Below are positions 1-8,608 of a DNA stretch of 42,389 nucleotides, one piece after another. The position numbers and the translations under genes are program-made. The DNA is from Acidimicrobiia bacterium. Lineage in GTDB: Bacteria > Actinomycetota > Acidimicrobiia > Acidimicrobiales > Aldehydirespiratoraceae. Position 1 is the first letter of the stretch. Each line of letters starts with the position of its first letter. The notes below the pieces were generated by a model that was given only the letters and a program-made list of their open reading frames with translations, did not search any database and was not told the origin of the DNA. The stretch spans positions 1-42,389 of the forward strand of contig JAHQYN010000017.1 of NCBI GenBank assembly GCA_024421085.1, read 5' to 3'.

Positions 1-210
<210 letters not shown>

Positions 211-270
211 TTACATTTCAAATGTTGACAGCTCGTGCTCGCTATGGAGTTCTCAAGAGGGACTCAACAG

Positions 271-388
<118 letters not shown>

Positions 389-397
389 TTCTCGATT

Positions 398-429
398 GGT
401 CGAGCCCCGCCTGCAGGTGGGGCTCGATC
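398..429 (+). terminator. rRNA operon terminator hairpin
   Basis: CGAGCCCC (401-408) pairs with GGGGCTCG (419-426), with further pairing inward, about ten bases after the 5S gene. There is no clear T-run, as is common in high-GC actinobacteria. Confidence 0.65.
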
Positions 430-476
430 TCGTCGTAGAGCCCTGTTGCCAGAGCCAACCGCTAGAGTCAACGGCC

Positions 477-1235
477 ATGGGTTCTGCGGCATCTTCGTCG
501 AAGCGAGGCCTGCCCGGCGCTGAGGCTCTTGCCCGCAGCGCGTCGGCGGCGGTCGGCCGCGCCCGGTCACCGTCTGCGCGCAGACGCAAGCCGCTGCGGC
601 GGCGCTCTGCGCGGGTCGAAGATCCGGCCGATGTGCTGAGTCGCGCGGTGGGCGGTGCCCGCAGTCGGGTGCTGTTGAATCGCCTGCGCAGAGCGGCGCG
701 GGACTTCGAGGCTGAACGGTTCGACGATGCGCGCAGACAGCTCCGACCGGTGGTGCGCGAAGTTCCCGAACTGGCAGACGGCCGAGAACTGCTGGGGATT
801 GTCCTGTATCGGCTGGGGCGCTGGTCCGAGGCGGTCGAGCAGCTCGAGAAGTTCCGCGAGCTGACCTCGTCGACCGAACAGCATCCAGTCCTCGCCGACT
901 GCCATCGAGCGCTCGGGCGCTGGGCCGACGTTGAGGAATTGTGGGCTGAACTGGGGGCAGAGTCGCCCCGTGCTGAGATAGTCACTGAAGGCCGTATCGT
1001 GCTTGCCGGGGCCAAGGCGGACCGCGGCGACGTCGCCGGCGCGATCGCCACCCTCGAACACCGCTGGCGCAAGCCTGACCGCCCCCGCACAGACCAGCTT
1101 CGCCGTGCCTACGCACTGGCGGACCTGTACGACCGCGCCGGGAAGACCACCCGGGCGCGCGAGCTGTTCAAGTGGGTGGCCTATCACGACTCCGAGCTGG
1201 CCGACGCCGCAGCCAGGGCTCGGGCGCTGAGCTGA
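477..1235 (+). CDS. TPR-repeat protein, function unknown
   Basis: Predicted 252 aa. The open frame extends upstream into the 5S gene, so the start is placed at ATG 477, the first codon past the rRNA terminator. TAGAGT (463-468) lies eight bases before it and could serve a leaderless transcript. Residues 1-45 are Ser/Arg/Ala-rich and probably disordered. From about residue 65 helical pairs repeat with tetratricopeptide character (ARDFEAERFDDARRQL; RLGRWSEAVEQLEKF; ALADLYDRAGKTTRARELF). No signal peptide or membrane segment is visible, so it is probably a cytoplasmic scaffold. It sits alone between the rRNA operon and korA; neighbours do not suggest a pathway. Confidence 0.75.
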   Translation: MGSAASSSKRGLPGAEALARSASAAVGRARSPSARRRKPLRRRSARVEDPADVLSRAVGGARSRVLLNRLRRAARDFEAERFDDARRQLRPVVREVPELADGRELLGIVLYRLGRWSEAVEQLEKFRELTSSTEQHPVLADCHRALGRWADVEELWAELGAESPRAEIVTEGRIVLAGAKADRGDVAGAIATLEHRWRKPDRPRTDQLRRAYALADLYDRAGKTTRARELFKWVAYHDSELADAAARARALS

Positions 1236-1301
1236 ACTTCGCTCAGACATCTACCAGTTGCCGAGCAGAGCCGATTAGAGCACGCCCCGGCGCGTCGTCC
1301 G

Positions 1302-1389
1302 TGGCGATGCACCGATATCGGGGCCGCGGCGGGTCGAGTTCGGGCGCGCCGCGTCAGATCGCGGCGATGCACCGATGTCGGGGGCCGCG
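1302..1389 (+). repeat. 60-bp-spaced direct repeat upstream of korA
   Basis: GGCGATGCACCGATATCG (1303-1320, running on into GGGGCCGCG) recurs as GGCGATGCACCGATGTCG (1363-1380). The copies are exactly 60 bp apart, with one mismatch in the core. They lie between the TPR gene and korA, just upstream of a possible -10 (TACACT, 1418-1423). They could be duplicated operator sites or simple repeat drift. Confidence 0.6.
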
Positions 1390-1444
1390 CGGTAGCCTCA
1401 CTGCCGGTTCGTCTCGCTACACTCGAATCACCCAAGGGGGCACC

Positions 1445-3313
1445 GTGATCAATACCGAGGAGCTGTTGCCGGAGGTCCGTGAGGTCGAGCGGATAATCGT
1501 TCGATTCGCCGGTGATTCCGGAGACGGAATGCAACTCACAGGAGACCGTTTCACTTCAGCGAGTGCCCTGTTCGGCAACGACCTCGCCACGCTCCCGGAG
1601 TTTCCCGCCGAGATCCGTGCCCCCGCCGGCACGCTTGCGGGGGTCTCAGCCTTTCAGGTCCACATCTCCGACCACGACATCACGACTCCGGGAGACGCGC
1701 CCAACGTACTGGTCACGATGAACCCCGCGGCGATGATGGCGGAGCTGCCGCGCTTGGAGTCGGGCGGCACGATCATCGTCAACACAGATGCCTTCAACGA
1801 ACGCAACCTCGCCAAGGCCGGTTACCGGTCGAACCCGCTCGAAGACGGCTCGCTGGACGGTTACGCAGTCATCACCGCACCGATGACCGACCTGACCAAG
1901 CAGGTCTGCAAGGACCTCGGCGTCAAGCCCCGTGATGCTGAGCGGTCCAAGAACTTCTTTGCATTGGGCCTTGTCTCGTGGCTTTTCAGTCGTCCCACGG
2001 ATCCTTCCCTGCACTGGATCCGGGAGAAGTTCGCCGGGCGCGACACGGTGATCGCCGCCAACGAGGCGGCCTTCAAGGCCGGGCATGCCTTCGGGGAGAC
2101 TGCCGAACTCTCCGCGAGCCGCCTGGCCGTGCGACCAGCGCGCTTCGACCCCGGCACCTACACCAACATCAACGGCAACACCGCGCTGTCGTGGGGTCTG
2201 ATCGCCGCTTCCCAGAAGGCCGGCATACCGATCTTCTTGGGTTCATACCCGATCACGCCGGCGAGCGACATCCTCCACGAATTGGCGAAGCACAAGAATT
2301 TCGGGGTTCGCACCCTTCAGGCCGAAGACGAGATCGCCGCGATCGGTGCGGCGCTCGGAGCGTCCTACGGAGGGCATCTCGGCATCACCACGACCTCAGG
2401 CCCCGGGCTGGCCCTCAAAGGTGAGACTCTCGGTCTGGCGGTGAGCCTCGAACTGCCGCTCGTGGTCATCGACATCCAGCGGGGCGGCCCCTCCACCGGG
2501 CTGCCGACCAAGACCGAGGCGGCCGACCTGATGATGGCCCACTACGGGCGCCACGGGGAGGCACCGCTGCCGATCGTGTCCGCCAACTCGCCGTCGGACT
2601 GCTTTTGCGCCGCCTTCGAGGCCGTGCGGATCGCGCTGCGCTATCGAACACCGGTGATCCTGTTGTCCGACGGCTACCTGGCCAACGGAACCGAGCCCTG
2701 GCGTCTGCCGGCCGCAAATGACCTCCCGGACATCCCGGTCGACTTCGCCTCCTCGGCCAATGCGCTCAACGAGGACGGCGAAGAGGTCTTCTGGCCCTAC
2801 GTGCGCAACGACGACTTGGCCCGCCCCTGGGCCGTGCCGGGAACCGCGAACCTGATGCATCGCATCGGCGGGATCGAGAAGGAGGACGGTACGGGCAACA
2901 TCAGCTACGACCCGCAGAACCACGGGCGGATGGTAGCAATCCGTGACCAGCGGATCAGAAAGGTGGCCGACTCATATCCGCCCACGGTGGTCGAAGGCGA
3001 TACCGATGCCGATCTGGTCGTCGTCAGCTGGGGCTCGACCTGGGGGGCGATCACCAGTGCCGTCGGTCGCATGAGGCGTGCAGGCGACAAGGTCGCCCGG
3101 GTGCATCTGACCAACCTCTACCCGCTCCCCAACGATCTCGGCGATATTCTCCGGCAGTTCGACAAGGTGATCGTGCCTGAGATGAATCTGGGCCAGCTCT
3201 CGAAGATCTTGAGGGCCGAGTATCTCGTCGATGCCAAGTCCATATCCAAGGTGGAGGGGCAGCCGTTCACCGCGGCGGAACTCCATCAACAGTTTCGGGA
3301 GATGACCCAGTGA
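1445..3313 (+). CDS. korA: 2-oxoacid:ferredoxin oxidoreductase, fused gamma-alpha subunit
   Basis: Predicted 622 aa. With KorB it oxidatively decarboxylates a 2-oxoacid (2-oxoglutarate most likely) to acyl-CoA and passes electrons to ferredoxin. Residues ~10-190 form the gamma domain (VRFAGDSGDG near the start). Residues ~240-480 form the pyrimidine-binding alpha domain (SYPITPASDILHELA; TSGPGLALKGE). The C-terminal ~130 residues are the transketolase-like third domain. GTG 1445 is chosen because AAGGGGG (1434-1440) lies just upstream and family homology begins a few residues in; the open frame runs further upstream without homology. The stop overlaps korB by four bases (GTGA), so the subunits are translationally coupled. 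TACACT (1418-1423) is a possible -10 box. Confidence 0.93.
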   Translation: MINTEELLPEVREVERIIVRFAGDSGDGMQLTGDRFTSASALFGNDLATLPEFPAEIRAPAGTLAGVSAFQVHISDHDITTPGDAPNVLVTMNPAAMMAELPRLESGGTIIVNTDAFNERNLAKAGYRSNPLEDGSLDGYAVITAPMTDLTKQVCKDLGVKPRDAERSKNFFALGLVSWLFSRPTDPSLHWIREKFAGRDTVIAANEAAFKAGHAFGETAELSASRLAVRPARFDPGTYTNINGNTALSWGLIAASQKAGIPIFLGSYPITPASDILHELAKHKNFGVRTLQAEDEIAAIGAALGASYGGHLGITTTSGPGLALKGETLGLAVSLELPLVVIDIQRGGPSTGLPTKTEAADLMMAHYGRHGEAPLPIVSANSPSDCFCAAFEAVRIALRYRTPVILLSDGYLANGTEPWRLPAANDLPDIPVDFASSANALNEDGEEVFWPYVRNDDLARPWAVPGTANLMHRIGGIEKEDGTGNISYDPQNHGRMVAIRDQRIRKVADSYPPTVVEGDTDADLVVVSWGSTWGAITSAVGRMRRAGDKVARVHLTNLYPLPNDLGDILRQFDKVIVPEMNLGQLSKILRAEYLVDAKSISKVEGQPFTAAELHQQFREMTQ

Positions 3314-4323
3314 GCGACAGCGCTGTCACCACCAAGAAGGACTGGACCAGCGACCAGGAGGTGCGTTGGTGTCCGGGTTGCGGCGACTATTCGATCCTCA
3401 CCGCCATGCAGCTGCTCATGCCCGAGCTCGGCACTCGCCGCGAGGACACCGTCTTCGTCTCGGGGATCGGTTGCGCGGCCCGCTTCCCGTACTACATGAA
3501 CACCTACGGACTGCACGCTATTCATGGGCGGTCACCGGCGATAGCCACCGGGCTGGCCATGGCCCGCCGCGATCTCGACGTCTGGGTGGTCGGCGGTGAC
3601 GGCGACATGCTGTCGATCGGCGGCAACCATCTGATCCACGCGCTGCGCCGCAACGTCAATCTGACGATCCTGCTGTTCAACAACCAGATCTACGGTCTCA
3701 CCAAGGGCCAGTACTCTCCGACCAGCGAGGTCGGCAAGGTGACCAAGTCGACCCCGATGGGTTCGCTCGACACGCCCTTCAATCCCATCTCGGTGGCGCT
3801 CGGCGCGGAAGCCTCGTTCGTGGCGCGCACCCACGACATGGACCGTGCGCACATGCAGGAGGTCTTCGGTAGAGCCCACAATCACCGAGGAGCCGCGATC
3901 GTCGAGGTCTACCAGAACTGCAACGTCTTCAACGACGGTGCCTTCGCGGCGCTCACCAAGAAGGACGCCCGTGCGGAGATGCTGATCCCCCTTCAGCATG
4001 GAGAGCCCGTTCGGTTCGGTCCGCAGGCGGAACGCGGAGTGATACTCGACGACGGTGTCGCCCGTATCGTGTCGGTCGACGACGTCGGTGTCGACGCACT
4101 GCACGTCCATGACGAGACCGCGGAGGACCTGTCGGTGGCGTTCGCGCTGAGCCGTCTGGCCGACGACCGGCACAGCCCGACTCCCATCGGCGTCTATTGC
4201 GCTGTGGACCGGCTCGAGTATGGCGGTGGCATCGATGCCCAGATCGCTGCGGCACAGGCCGACCGAGGACCAGGCGACCTTGATGCGCTGCTCCACAGCC
4301 TGCCGACCTGGGAAGTCAACTGA
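3310..4323 (+). CDS. korB: 2-oxoacid:ferredoxin oxidoreductase, beta subunit
   Basis: Predicted 337 aa, the thiamine diphosphate-binding partner of KorA. WCPGCGDYSI (~residues 21-30) is the family N-terminal motif. GGDGDMLSIGGNH (~96-108) followed by NNQIYGLTKGQ is the ThDP/Mg-binding GDG...N signature. No extra ferredoxin-like Cys cluster is present, so electrons probably go to an external ferredoxin. The GTG start overlaps the korA stop (GTGA). The C-terminal ~60 residues diverge from a minimal beta subunit. The stop also overlaps the start of the decayed HAD gene. Confidence 0.93.
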   Translation: MSDSAVTTKKDWTSDQEVRWCPGCGDYSILTAMQLLMPELGTRREDTVFVSGIGCAARFPYYMNTYGLHAIHGRSPAIATGLAMARRDLDVWVVGGDGDMLSIGGNHLIHALRRNVNLTILLFNNQIYGLTKGQYSPTSEVGKVTKSTPMGSLDTPFNPISVALGAEASFVARTHDMDRAHMQEVFGRAHNHRGAAIVEVYQNCNVFNDGAFAALTKKDARAEMLIPLQHGEPVRFGPQAERGVILDDGVARIVSVDDVGVDALHVHDETAEDLSVAFALSRLADDRHSPTPIGVYCAVDRLEYGGGIDAQIAAAQADRGPGDLDALLHSLPTWEVN

Positions 4324-4482
4324 CTGCTTGGGCGATCGATCTTGACGGTGTCGTCTGGTGTGGCCGACGTGCCGTTTTGGGAGCGCCGCAGGCGGTGGCT
4401 CAGCTGCGCGCCGACCATGAGCGGTTGGCGTTCGTTGATTGCTGATGATCTGTACGAGCTGGTCATGAAGGTGCGGGCGTGA
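4320..4482 (+). pseudogene. HAD-IIA phosphatase remnant with internal deletion
   Basis: Frame 1 from 4320 reads LTAWAIDLDGVVWCGRRAVL and then a sugar-phosphatase-like stretch ending LAFVDC and a stop at 4443. This is the HAD motif I start (DxDGVxW), broken where AFVTNNS would be expected. The next frame then reads SLIADDLYELVMKVRA to a stop at 4480-4482, like the C-terminus of the same family. I infer loss of roughly the middle 200 residues with a frame change. The first codon, CTG 4320, overlaps the korB stop as CTGA. A HAD phosphatase gene (Rv1692) stands in this position before tlyA in M. tuberculosis, which supports the call. Confidence 0.6.
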
Positions 4483-4553
4483 GGGCCTCGACTTCCCTGA
4501 AGCCGGCGCGGGATTCGCCGCGGGAGTCGGCGGACCGTTCGATGGAGTGGTGA
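4479..4553 (+). CDS. Tiny ORF bridging the HAD remnant and tlyA
   Basis: A 24-codon frame (GTG 4479 to TGA 4551-4553; begins VRASTSLKPA). Its start overlaps the HAD-remnant stop as GTGA and its stop overlaps the tlyA ATG as TGATG. M. tuberculosis has a small ORF (Rv1693) at this position, but I cannot show homology. Its role may simply be to carry ribosomes into tlyA. Confidence 0.3.
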   Translation: MRASTSLKPARDSPRESADRSMEW

Positions 4554-5377
4554 TGGTCCGGCGTCGGCTCGATTCTGAACTGGTGAGACGGGGCCTGGTT
4601 GAGAGCCGGACCCGGGCTCAGCAGGTTATTGCAGAACGGCGCGTCACCGTGGGCGGCGCTCTCGCTACCAAAGCGGCGCGGCTGGTTGATCCGGGCGAGC
4701 CCGTCGAAGTCGTCAGCGACGCACCCCGGTTCGTGTCCCGGGGCGGTCACAAACTCTCAGCTGGTCTGGACCGGTTCGCGCTGGACTGCAGTGGCCTGCG
4801 CGTGATCGACGCAGGCTCCTCGACTGGCGGGTTCACTGACTGCGTGTTGGGTCGTGGCGCCGCGACCGTGGTGGCGATCGATGTGGGACGGAACCAGCTT
4901 CATGAGTCACTCCGTGCCGACCCTCGGGTGGAGGTCCATGAGCAGACCAATATTCGCCATGTGCACCCGGGCGACGTCGGTGGGGTCGCTGACCTGCTGG
5001 TCGCCGACCTCTCGTTCATTTCGTTGCGAACGGTTGCGCAAGCACTGGTTGGACTGGTTCGTTGCGGAGGCGATCTCGTGGTTCTGGTGAAGCCTCAGTT
5101 CGAAGCAGGAAAGGCCGAAGCCGACAAGGGGCGCGGGATAATTCGCGACCCTGCGGTCTGGCGTCGAACACTCGGCGAGGTGTCTGACGCGCTAATCGAC
5201 CGTGCAGCGGCCATCATGGGGGCTATGGCTTCTCCGATTACCGGCGGTGACGGCAACGTTGAGTTTCTTTTGCATGCGCGACGGCTGGGACCTGACGAGG
5301 GGCCCATGGAGTTCGACTCCGGCATGCTCGACGCAGCGGTGACCGAAGCGACGGCTGCACAGGGGCGGTTGGCATGA
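4553..5377 (+). CDS. tlyA: TlyA-family rRNA 2'-O-methyltransferase
   Basis: Predicted 274 aa. TlyA methylates ribose 2'-OH positions of 16S and 23S rRNA using S-adenosylmethionine; in mycobacteria its loss gives capreomycin resistance. Residues 1-60 are an S4 RNA-binding domain (RRRLDSELVRRGLVESRTRA). Then come RGGHKL, the SAM-binding motif VIDAGSSTGGFTDCVL (~83-98), ADLSFISL (~148) and VKPQFE (~178), supplying the K-D-K-E set of FtsJ-like enzymes. ATG 4553 is preferred over GTG 4547 because GGAG (4544-4547) is correctly spaced. The stop codon lies in the first unit of the 17-bp array. Confidence 0.93.
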   Translation: MVRRRLDSELVRRGLVESRTRAQQVIAERRVTVGGALATKAARLVDPGEPVEVVSDAPRFVSRGGHKLSAGLDRFALDCSGLRVIDAGSSTGGFTDCVLGRGAATVVAIDVGRNQLHESLRADPRVEVHEQTNIRHVHPGDVGGVADLLVADLSFISLRTVAQALVGLVRCGGDLVVLVKPQFEAGKAEADKGRGIIRDPAVWRRTLGEVSDALIDRAAAIMGAMASPITGGDGNVEFLLHARRLGPDEGPMEFDSGMLDAAVTEATAAQGRLA

Positions 5378-5583
5378 GCGGGCGGTGGGCGTGCGCGGGC
5401 GGTTGGCATGCGGGGACGGTTGTCATGAGCGGGCGGTTGTCATGCGCGGGCGGTTGGCATGAGCGGGCGGTTGTCATGAGCGGACGGTTGTCATGAGCGG
5501 ACGGTTGGCATGAGCGGGCGGTTGTCATGCGCGGGCGGTTGGCATGAGCAGGCGGTTGTCATGCGCGGGCGGTTGGCATGAGC
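5367..5583 (+). repeat. 17-bp minisatellite, ~12.8 units, spanning the tlyA-nadK junction
   Basis: Unit GGTTGGCATGAGCGGGC with variants (GTC for GGC, CGC for AGC), period exactly 17, full units from 5367 to 5570 plus a partial one. Unit 1 contains the tlyA stop inside ATGA (5374-5377). Unit 13 contains the nadK start as ATGA (5578-5581). The distance 5374 to 5578 is 204 = 12 x 17. The array therefore looks like repeated duplication of an ancestral ATGA stop/start overlap. Confidence 0.95.
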
Positions 5584-6426
5584 GTCGTCGGGCTGATTGT
5601 GCATCTCGGGCGAGATCAGGCTGCGGTGCATGCCCGCGCTCTTGCGGAGTGGCTCATCAGCGAAGGTCACGAGGTGCGCGTGCCCCTCGACACCGCCGCG
5701 CTGGCCCTGGACCCGCAGGTCGTTGCGGCCACGCAGTTCGCCGACGGCGTCGACCTGGTTGTGACTCTGGGCGGGGACGGTTCGATCCTGCGGGCCGTGG
5801 AGTTGCTGGCGGGGGAAGCGATCCCGATCCTGGGCGTGAACCACGGCCGGCTCGGCTATCTGACCGAGGTCGCACCGCACGATGCACAGGGCGCGATCGC
5901 CAGGGCGCTTGCGGGCGACCACGACATCGAGGAGCGGATGCTGGTGCGAACCACCTTGACGGTCGCCGCGCAGACCAGCACGCATCTCGCCTTGAACGAA
6001 GCGGTCATTGAACGGACTTCCGAAGCCAACACGGTCCGGCTCGCGGTCTGGATCGACGGTGAGTTCTTCACCACCTACGCAGCCGACGGCTTGATCGTCG
6101 CCAGCCCGACGGGGTCCACGGCCTATGCGTTCTCGGCACGGGGACCGATTATCGACGCAACCCTCCGGGCGCTGCTGCTCACGCCGGTAGCACCCCACAT
6201 GCCCTTCGACCGCGCCCTGGTGCTCTCGGCGGAGACCAGGCTGCGCTTGTCGATCGACGGGCACCGCCTTGCCGCGGTGTCTGTGGATGGTCGGAGGCTG
6301 GCCGTTGTAGGCGACGGCGATTCGATCGAGTGCACTGCGGCCGATCAGTCGGCGCGGCTCGTGACACTCGGGCCGCGGCGATTTCAGCGGGTGCTGAAAG
6401 CGAAATTCGGCCTCAATGACCGATAG
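5578..6426 (+). CDS. nadK: NAD kinase
   Basis: Predicted 282 aa. It phosphorylates NAD to NADP using ATP or polyphosphate and is the cell's main NADP source. Family motifs are in order: LGGDGSILRA (~64), NHGRLGYL (~88), NEAVIER (~139) and ADGLIVASPTGSTAYAFSA (~168). Length is normal for actinobacterial enzymes. ATG 5578 lies in the last, partial repeat of the 17-bp array; ancestrally it probably overlapped the tlyA stop. Order tlyA-nadK-recN matches M. tuberculosis. Ribosomes leaving tlyA now meet about 200 bp of repeats with many ATGA sites, so coupling may be altered. Confidence 0.95.
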   Translation: MSVVGLIVHLGRDQAAVHARALAEWLISEGHEVRVPLDTAALALDPQVVAATQFADGVDLVVTLGGDGSILRAVELLAGEAIPILGVNHGRLGYLTEVAPHDAQGAIARALAGDHDIEERMLVRTTLTVAAQTSTHLALNEAVIERTSEANTVRLAVWIDGEFFTTYAADGLIVASPTGSTAYAFSARGPIIDATLRALLLTPVAPHMPFDRALVLSAETRLRLSIDGHRLAAVSVDGRRLAVVGDGDSIECTAADQSARLVTLGPRRFQRVLKAKFGLNDR

Positions 6427-6726
6427 CGCGGATCCTGCTGCATCCGCGGAGGCAACCGCTGCGGATGCTGAGAGGCCGAGCGGATTGATCCCGAACACGA
6501 CCGCGACCGAACGAGGCCGTGGCCCGAGCGGCCCGCCCGCGGCCGAGCGGAGCGAACAAGAGCGGGAGTCGAGCGGAGCGAACAAGAGCGGAAGACAACT
6601 GGTGTTCGCCAAAACTCGTTCAATCCGCGCACGTTCTGGTATGAATGGCTGTGTTCATGGCGACTGTGTCGATGTAGGAATAGTTGAAGGCGCAGAACCC
6701 GAGGCGAAGCAGGCGGAGCAATAATT
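6427..6726 (+). other. 300-bp nadK-recN spacer
   Basis: Holds one copy of a dispersed repeat (6471-6535) and a short direct repeat with core GAGCGGAGCGAACAAGAGCG in two copies between about 6543 and 6592. A weak open frame starts at ATG 6416 inside nadK and ends at 6724 (102 aa, Ala/Glu/Arg-rich, no motif), which I do not regard as convincing. Confidence 0.5.
6471..6535 (-). repeat. Dispersed ~65-bp repeat, copy 1
   Basis: Its reverse complement aligns without gaps to 12775-12839; I count 54 of 65 identical bases. Similarity may continue for some tens of bases on one side (a CGCTC-TGTTCGCT segment). Both copies are intergenic. Confidence 0.65.
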
Positions 6727-8301
6727 GTGTTGACGGAACTGGTGGTACGCAATCTCGGCGTGATCGATGAAGTGAACCTGCTGCTCGGGCCGAGAATGAC
6801 GGCAGTCACGGGGGAGACGGGCGCCGGCAAGACTCTCATCGTCACCGCGATCGATCTGCTGACCGGAGGCCGTGCCGACGCAGCGTTGGTCCGTCCCGGT
6901 TCGCCAGAAGCGGAGATCGAGGGCCGTTTCGTCGCCCGCGACAAGGAGCTCGTGGTGCGCCGCGTCGTCCCGCGTGACGGCCGTTCCCGTGTCTACATCG
7001 ACGGCCGGCTCGCCACGGTCGGTGCCTTGGCCGACCACGGCGTCGATTTCGTCGACCTCCACGGACAACACTCGCACCAGTCCCTGCTGAAGGGCCCCGT
7101 GCAGAGAGCGGCGCTGGACCGTTTCGGTGGCATCGACACGGCCCCGCTGGCGTCGTTGCGGGATGATCTGCGCGCTGCCGAAGCGGCACTCGCGGATTTG
7201 GGCGGCGACGAACGCGATCGGGCGCGTGAGATCGACCTGCTCAGCTATCAGCTCAACGAGATCGAGGTTGCCGACATCGCCGACGAGAACGAGGACGCGC
7301 GGCTCGACCAGCAGGAGGACCTGCTCGCCGAGGCGGCTGCTCATCGTGAGGCCGCGGCGAGGGTGGGCGTGCTCCTCGATGCCGACTCGGCGGCGCTCGA
7401 GGCCGTCTCGACGGCGCTCGCCGCGGTGCGCAGCCGAGCACCGTTCGCTGACCTCGAAGAACGTCTGGGGTCGGTTTTAGCAGAGCTCAGCGACATCGCC
7501 GGAGAGGCGCGGGATCGTGTCGATTCGATTCAAGACGATCCCGAACAACTCGCCGTGTTGAGACATCGACGGGCGCTGCTGCGAGAGTTGCGGCGCAAGT
7601 ACGGCGCAGACTTGGCGGAGGTCAGCGGCTACGGGCGAACCGTCGCCGATCGCTTGGAGGTGCTGCGCTCCCATGACCAGCGGGCCGCGGCCCTCGACCA
7701 GCGTTGTGCGGTGCTGCGCGAGGAACTGGGTCGGGAGCAGTCGAGGGTGTTGCGGTCACGGCAGCGCGCCGCGCCGCAGCTCGCTGCCGCCGTTGAAGGG
7801 CACCTTGCGGGTCTGGCGATGCCCGGCGCGAGGCTGGAGGTCAGAGTCGACGGTCCTGCTGGCGATGATGTGTCGCTGTGGCTCGCGGCCAACGCGGGCC
7901 ATGACCTGGCGCCGCTGACCAAGGTTGCTTCGGGCGGAGAGTTGGCCCGCGCCATGCTGGCGCTGCGCATGGTTCTCACCGTGGGACCTCCGACTCTGGT
8001 GTTCGACGAGGTTGATGCGGGCATTGGTGGAGAGGCCGCAAACACGGTCGCGCAGTCTCTGGCTGCGTTGGCGAGCGACCATCAGGTGCTGGTGGTGACC
8101 CACCTGGCGCAGATCGCCGCGGTTGCCGATCAGCATCTCAGCGTCAGCAAGGCCGAGGTCGACGGCGCAACGCGCAGTGTCGCCCAGTTGCTCGACCACG
8201 AGTCGCGAATCGTCGAGTTGAGCCGGATGCTCTCAGGCTCTCCGGACTCGGACGCGGCCCACAGCCACGCAGTCGAACTCCTTGATGGGCACAGCCGCTG
8301 A
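6727..8301 (+). CDS. recN: DNA repair protein RecN
   Basis: Predicted 524 aa, slightly short for the family (usually ~550-590). This SMC-like ATPase acts in double-strand break repair. Walker A is GETGAGKT (~residues 29-36). A long central coiled-coil region is rich in Arg/Glu/Ala. ABC signature ASGGELARAM (~401) and Walker B LVFDEVDAGIGG (~423) follow, then THLAQIAA with the H-loop. GTG 6727 is chosen: GGAG (6715-6718) is eight bases upstream. In M. tuberculosis two genes (Rv1697, Rv1698) separate recN from pyrG; here a repeat-filled gap takes their place. Confidence 0.93.
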   Translation: MLTELVVRNLGVIDEVNLLLGPRMTAVTGETGAGKTLIVTAIDLLTGGRADAALVRPGSPEAEIEGRFVARDKELVVRRVVPRDGRSRVYIDGRLATVGALADHGVDFVDLHGQHSHQSLLKGPVQRAALDRFGGIDTAPLASLRDDLRAAEAALADLGGDERDRAREIDLLSYQLNEIEVADIADENEDARLDQQEDLLAEAAAHREAAARVGVLLDADSAALEAVSTALAAVRSRAPFADLEERLGSVLAELSDIAGEARDRVDSIQDDPEQLAVLRHRRALLRELRRKYGADLAEVSGYGRTVADRLEVLRSHDQRAAALDQRCAVLREELGREQSRVLRSRQRAAPQLAAAVEGHLAGLAMPGARLEVRVDGPAGDDVSLWLAANAGHDLAPLTKVASGGELARAMLALRMVLTVGPPTLVFDEVDAGIGGEAANTVAQSLAALASDHQVLVVTHLAQIAAVADQHLSVSKAEVDGATRSVAQLLDHESRIVELSRMLSGSPDSDAAHSHAVELLDGHSR

Positions 8302-8575
8302 TGCCGCCCCCGACTCCCGCTACGCCCGGCGATTCCACAGCCTGTGGTGGCTCGGGGGCTCCGGTTGCGCCCGGCGTTAGCACAGTCTGTGATGGCTCGG
8401 GGCTCCGGTTGCGCCCGGTGATAGCGCGGCCTGTGATGCCACCCCCGACTCCGGCTTCGCCCGGCTCTAGCACGGCCCGTGATGCCGCGGGGGCTCCGGT
8501 TGCGCCCGGCGTTAGCACAGTCTGCGGTGTTTTGGGGGCTCCGGTTGCGCCCGGCGTTAGCAACACATGCGCGCC
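8301..8575 (+). repeat. 45-bp tandem repeat in the recN-pyrG gap, ~6 units
   Basis: Core GGCTCCGGTTGCGCCCGGCG recurs with spacings of 45, 44, 46, 45 and 45 bp (CCGG-equivalent positions 8316, 8361, 8405, 8451, 8496, 8541). The array fills the 307-bp gap between recN and pyrG. It is partly open in one frame (103 codons from 8301, giving 15-residue repeats like APVAPGVSTVCDGSG), but two units break the 15-codon register, so coding is doubtful. Confidence 0.8.
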
Positions 8576-8608
8576 TTTGGGTCTGGATTTGGATAAGTTG
8601 AGTTCCCG

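Noticed and set aside
6416-6724. 102-codon frame between nadK and recN
   Set aside because: Low-complexity Ala/Glu/Arg composition, starts inside nadK, crosses a dispersed repeat, and has no motif or good ribosome-binding site.
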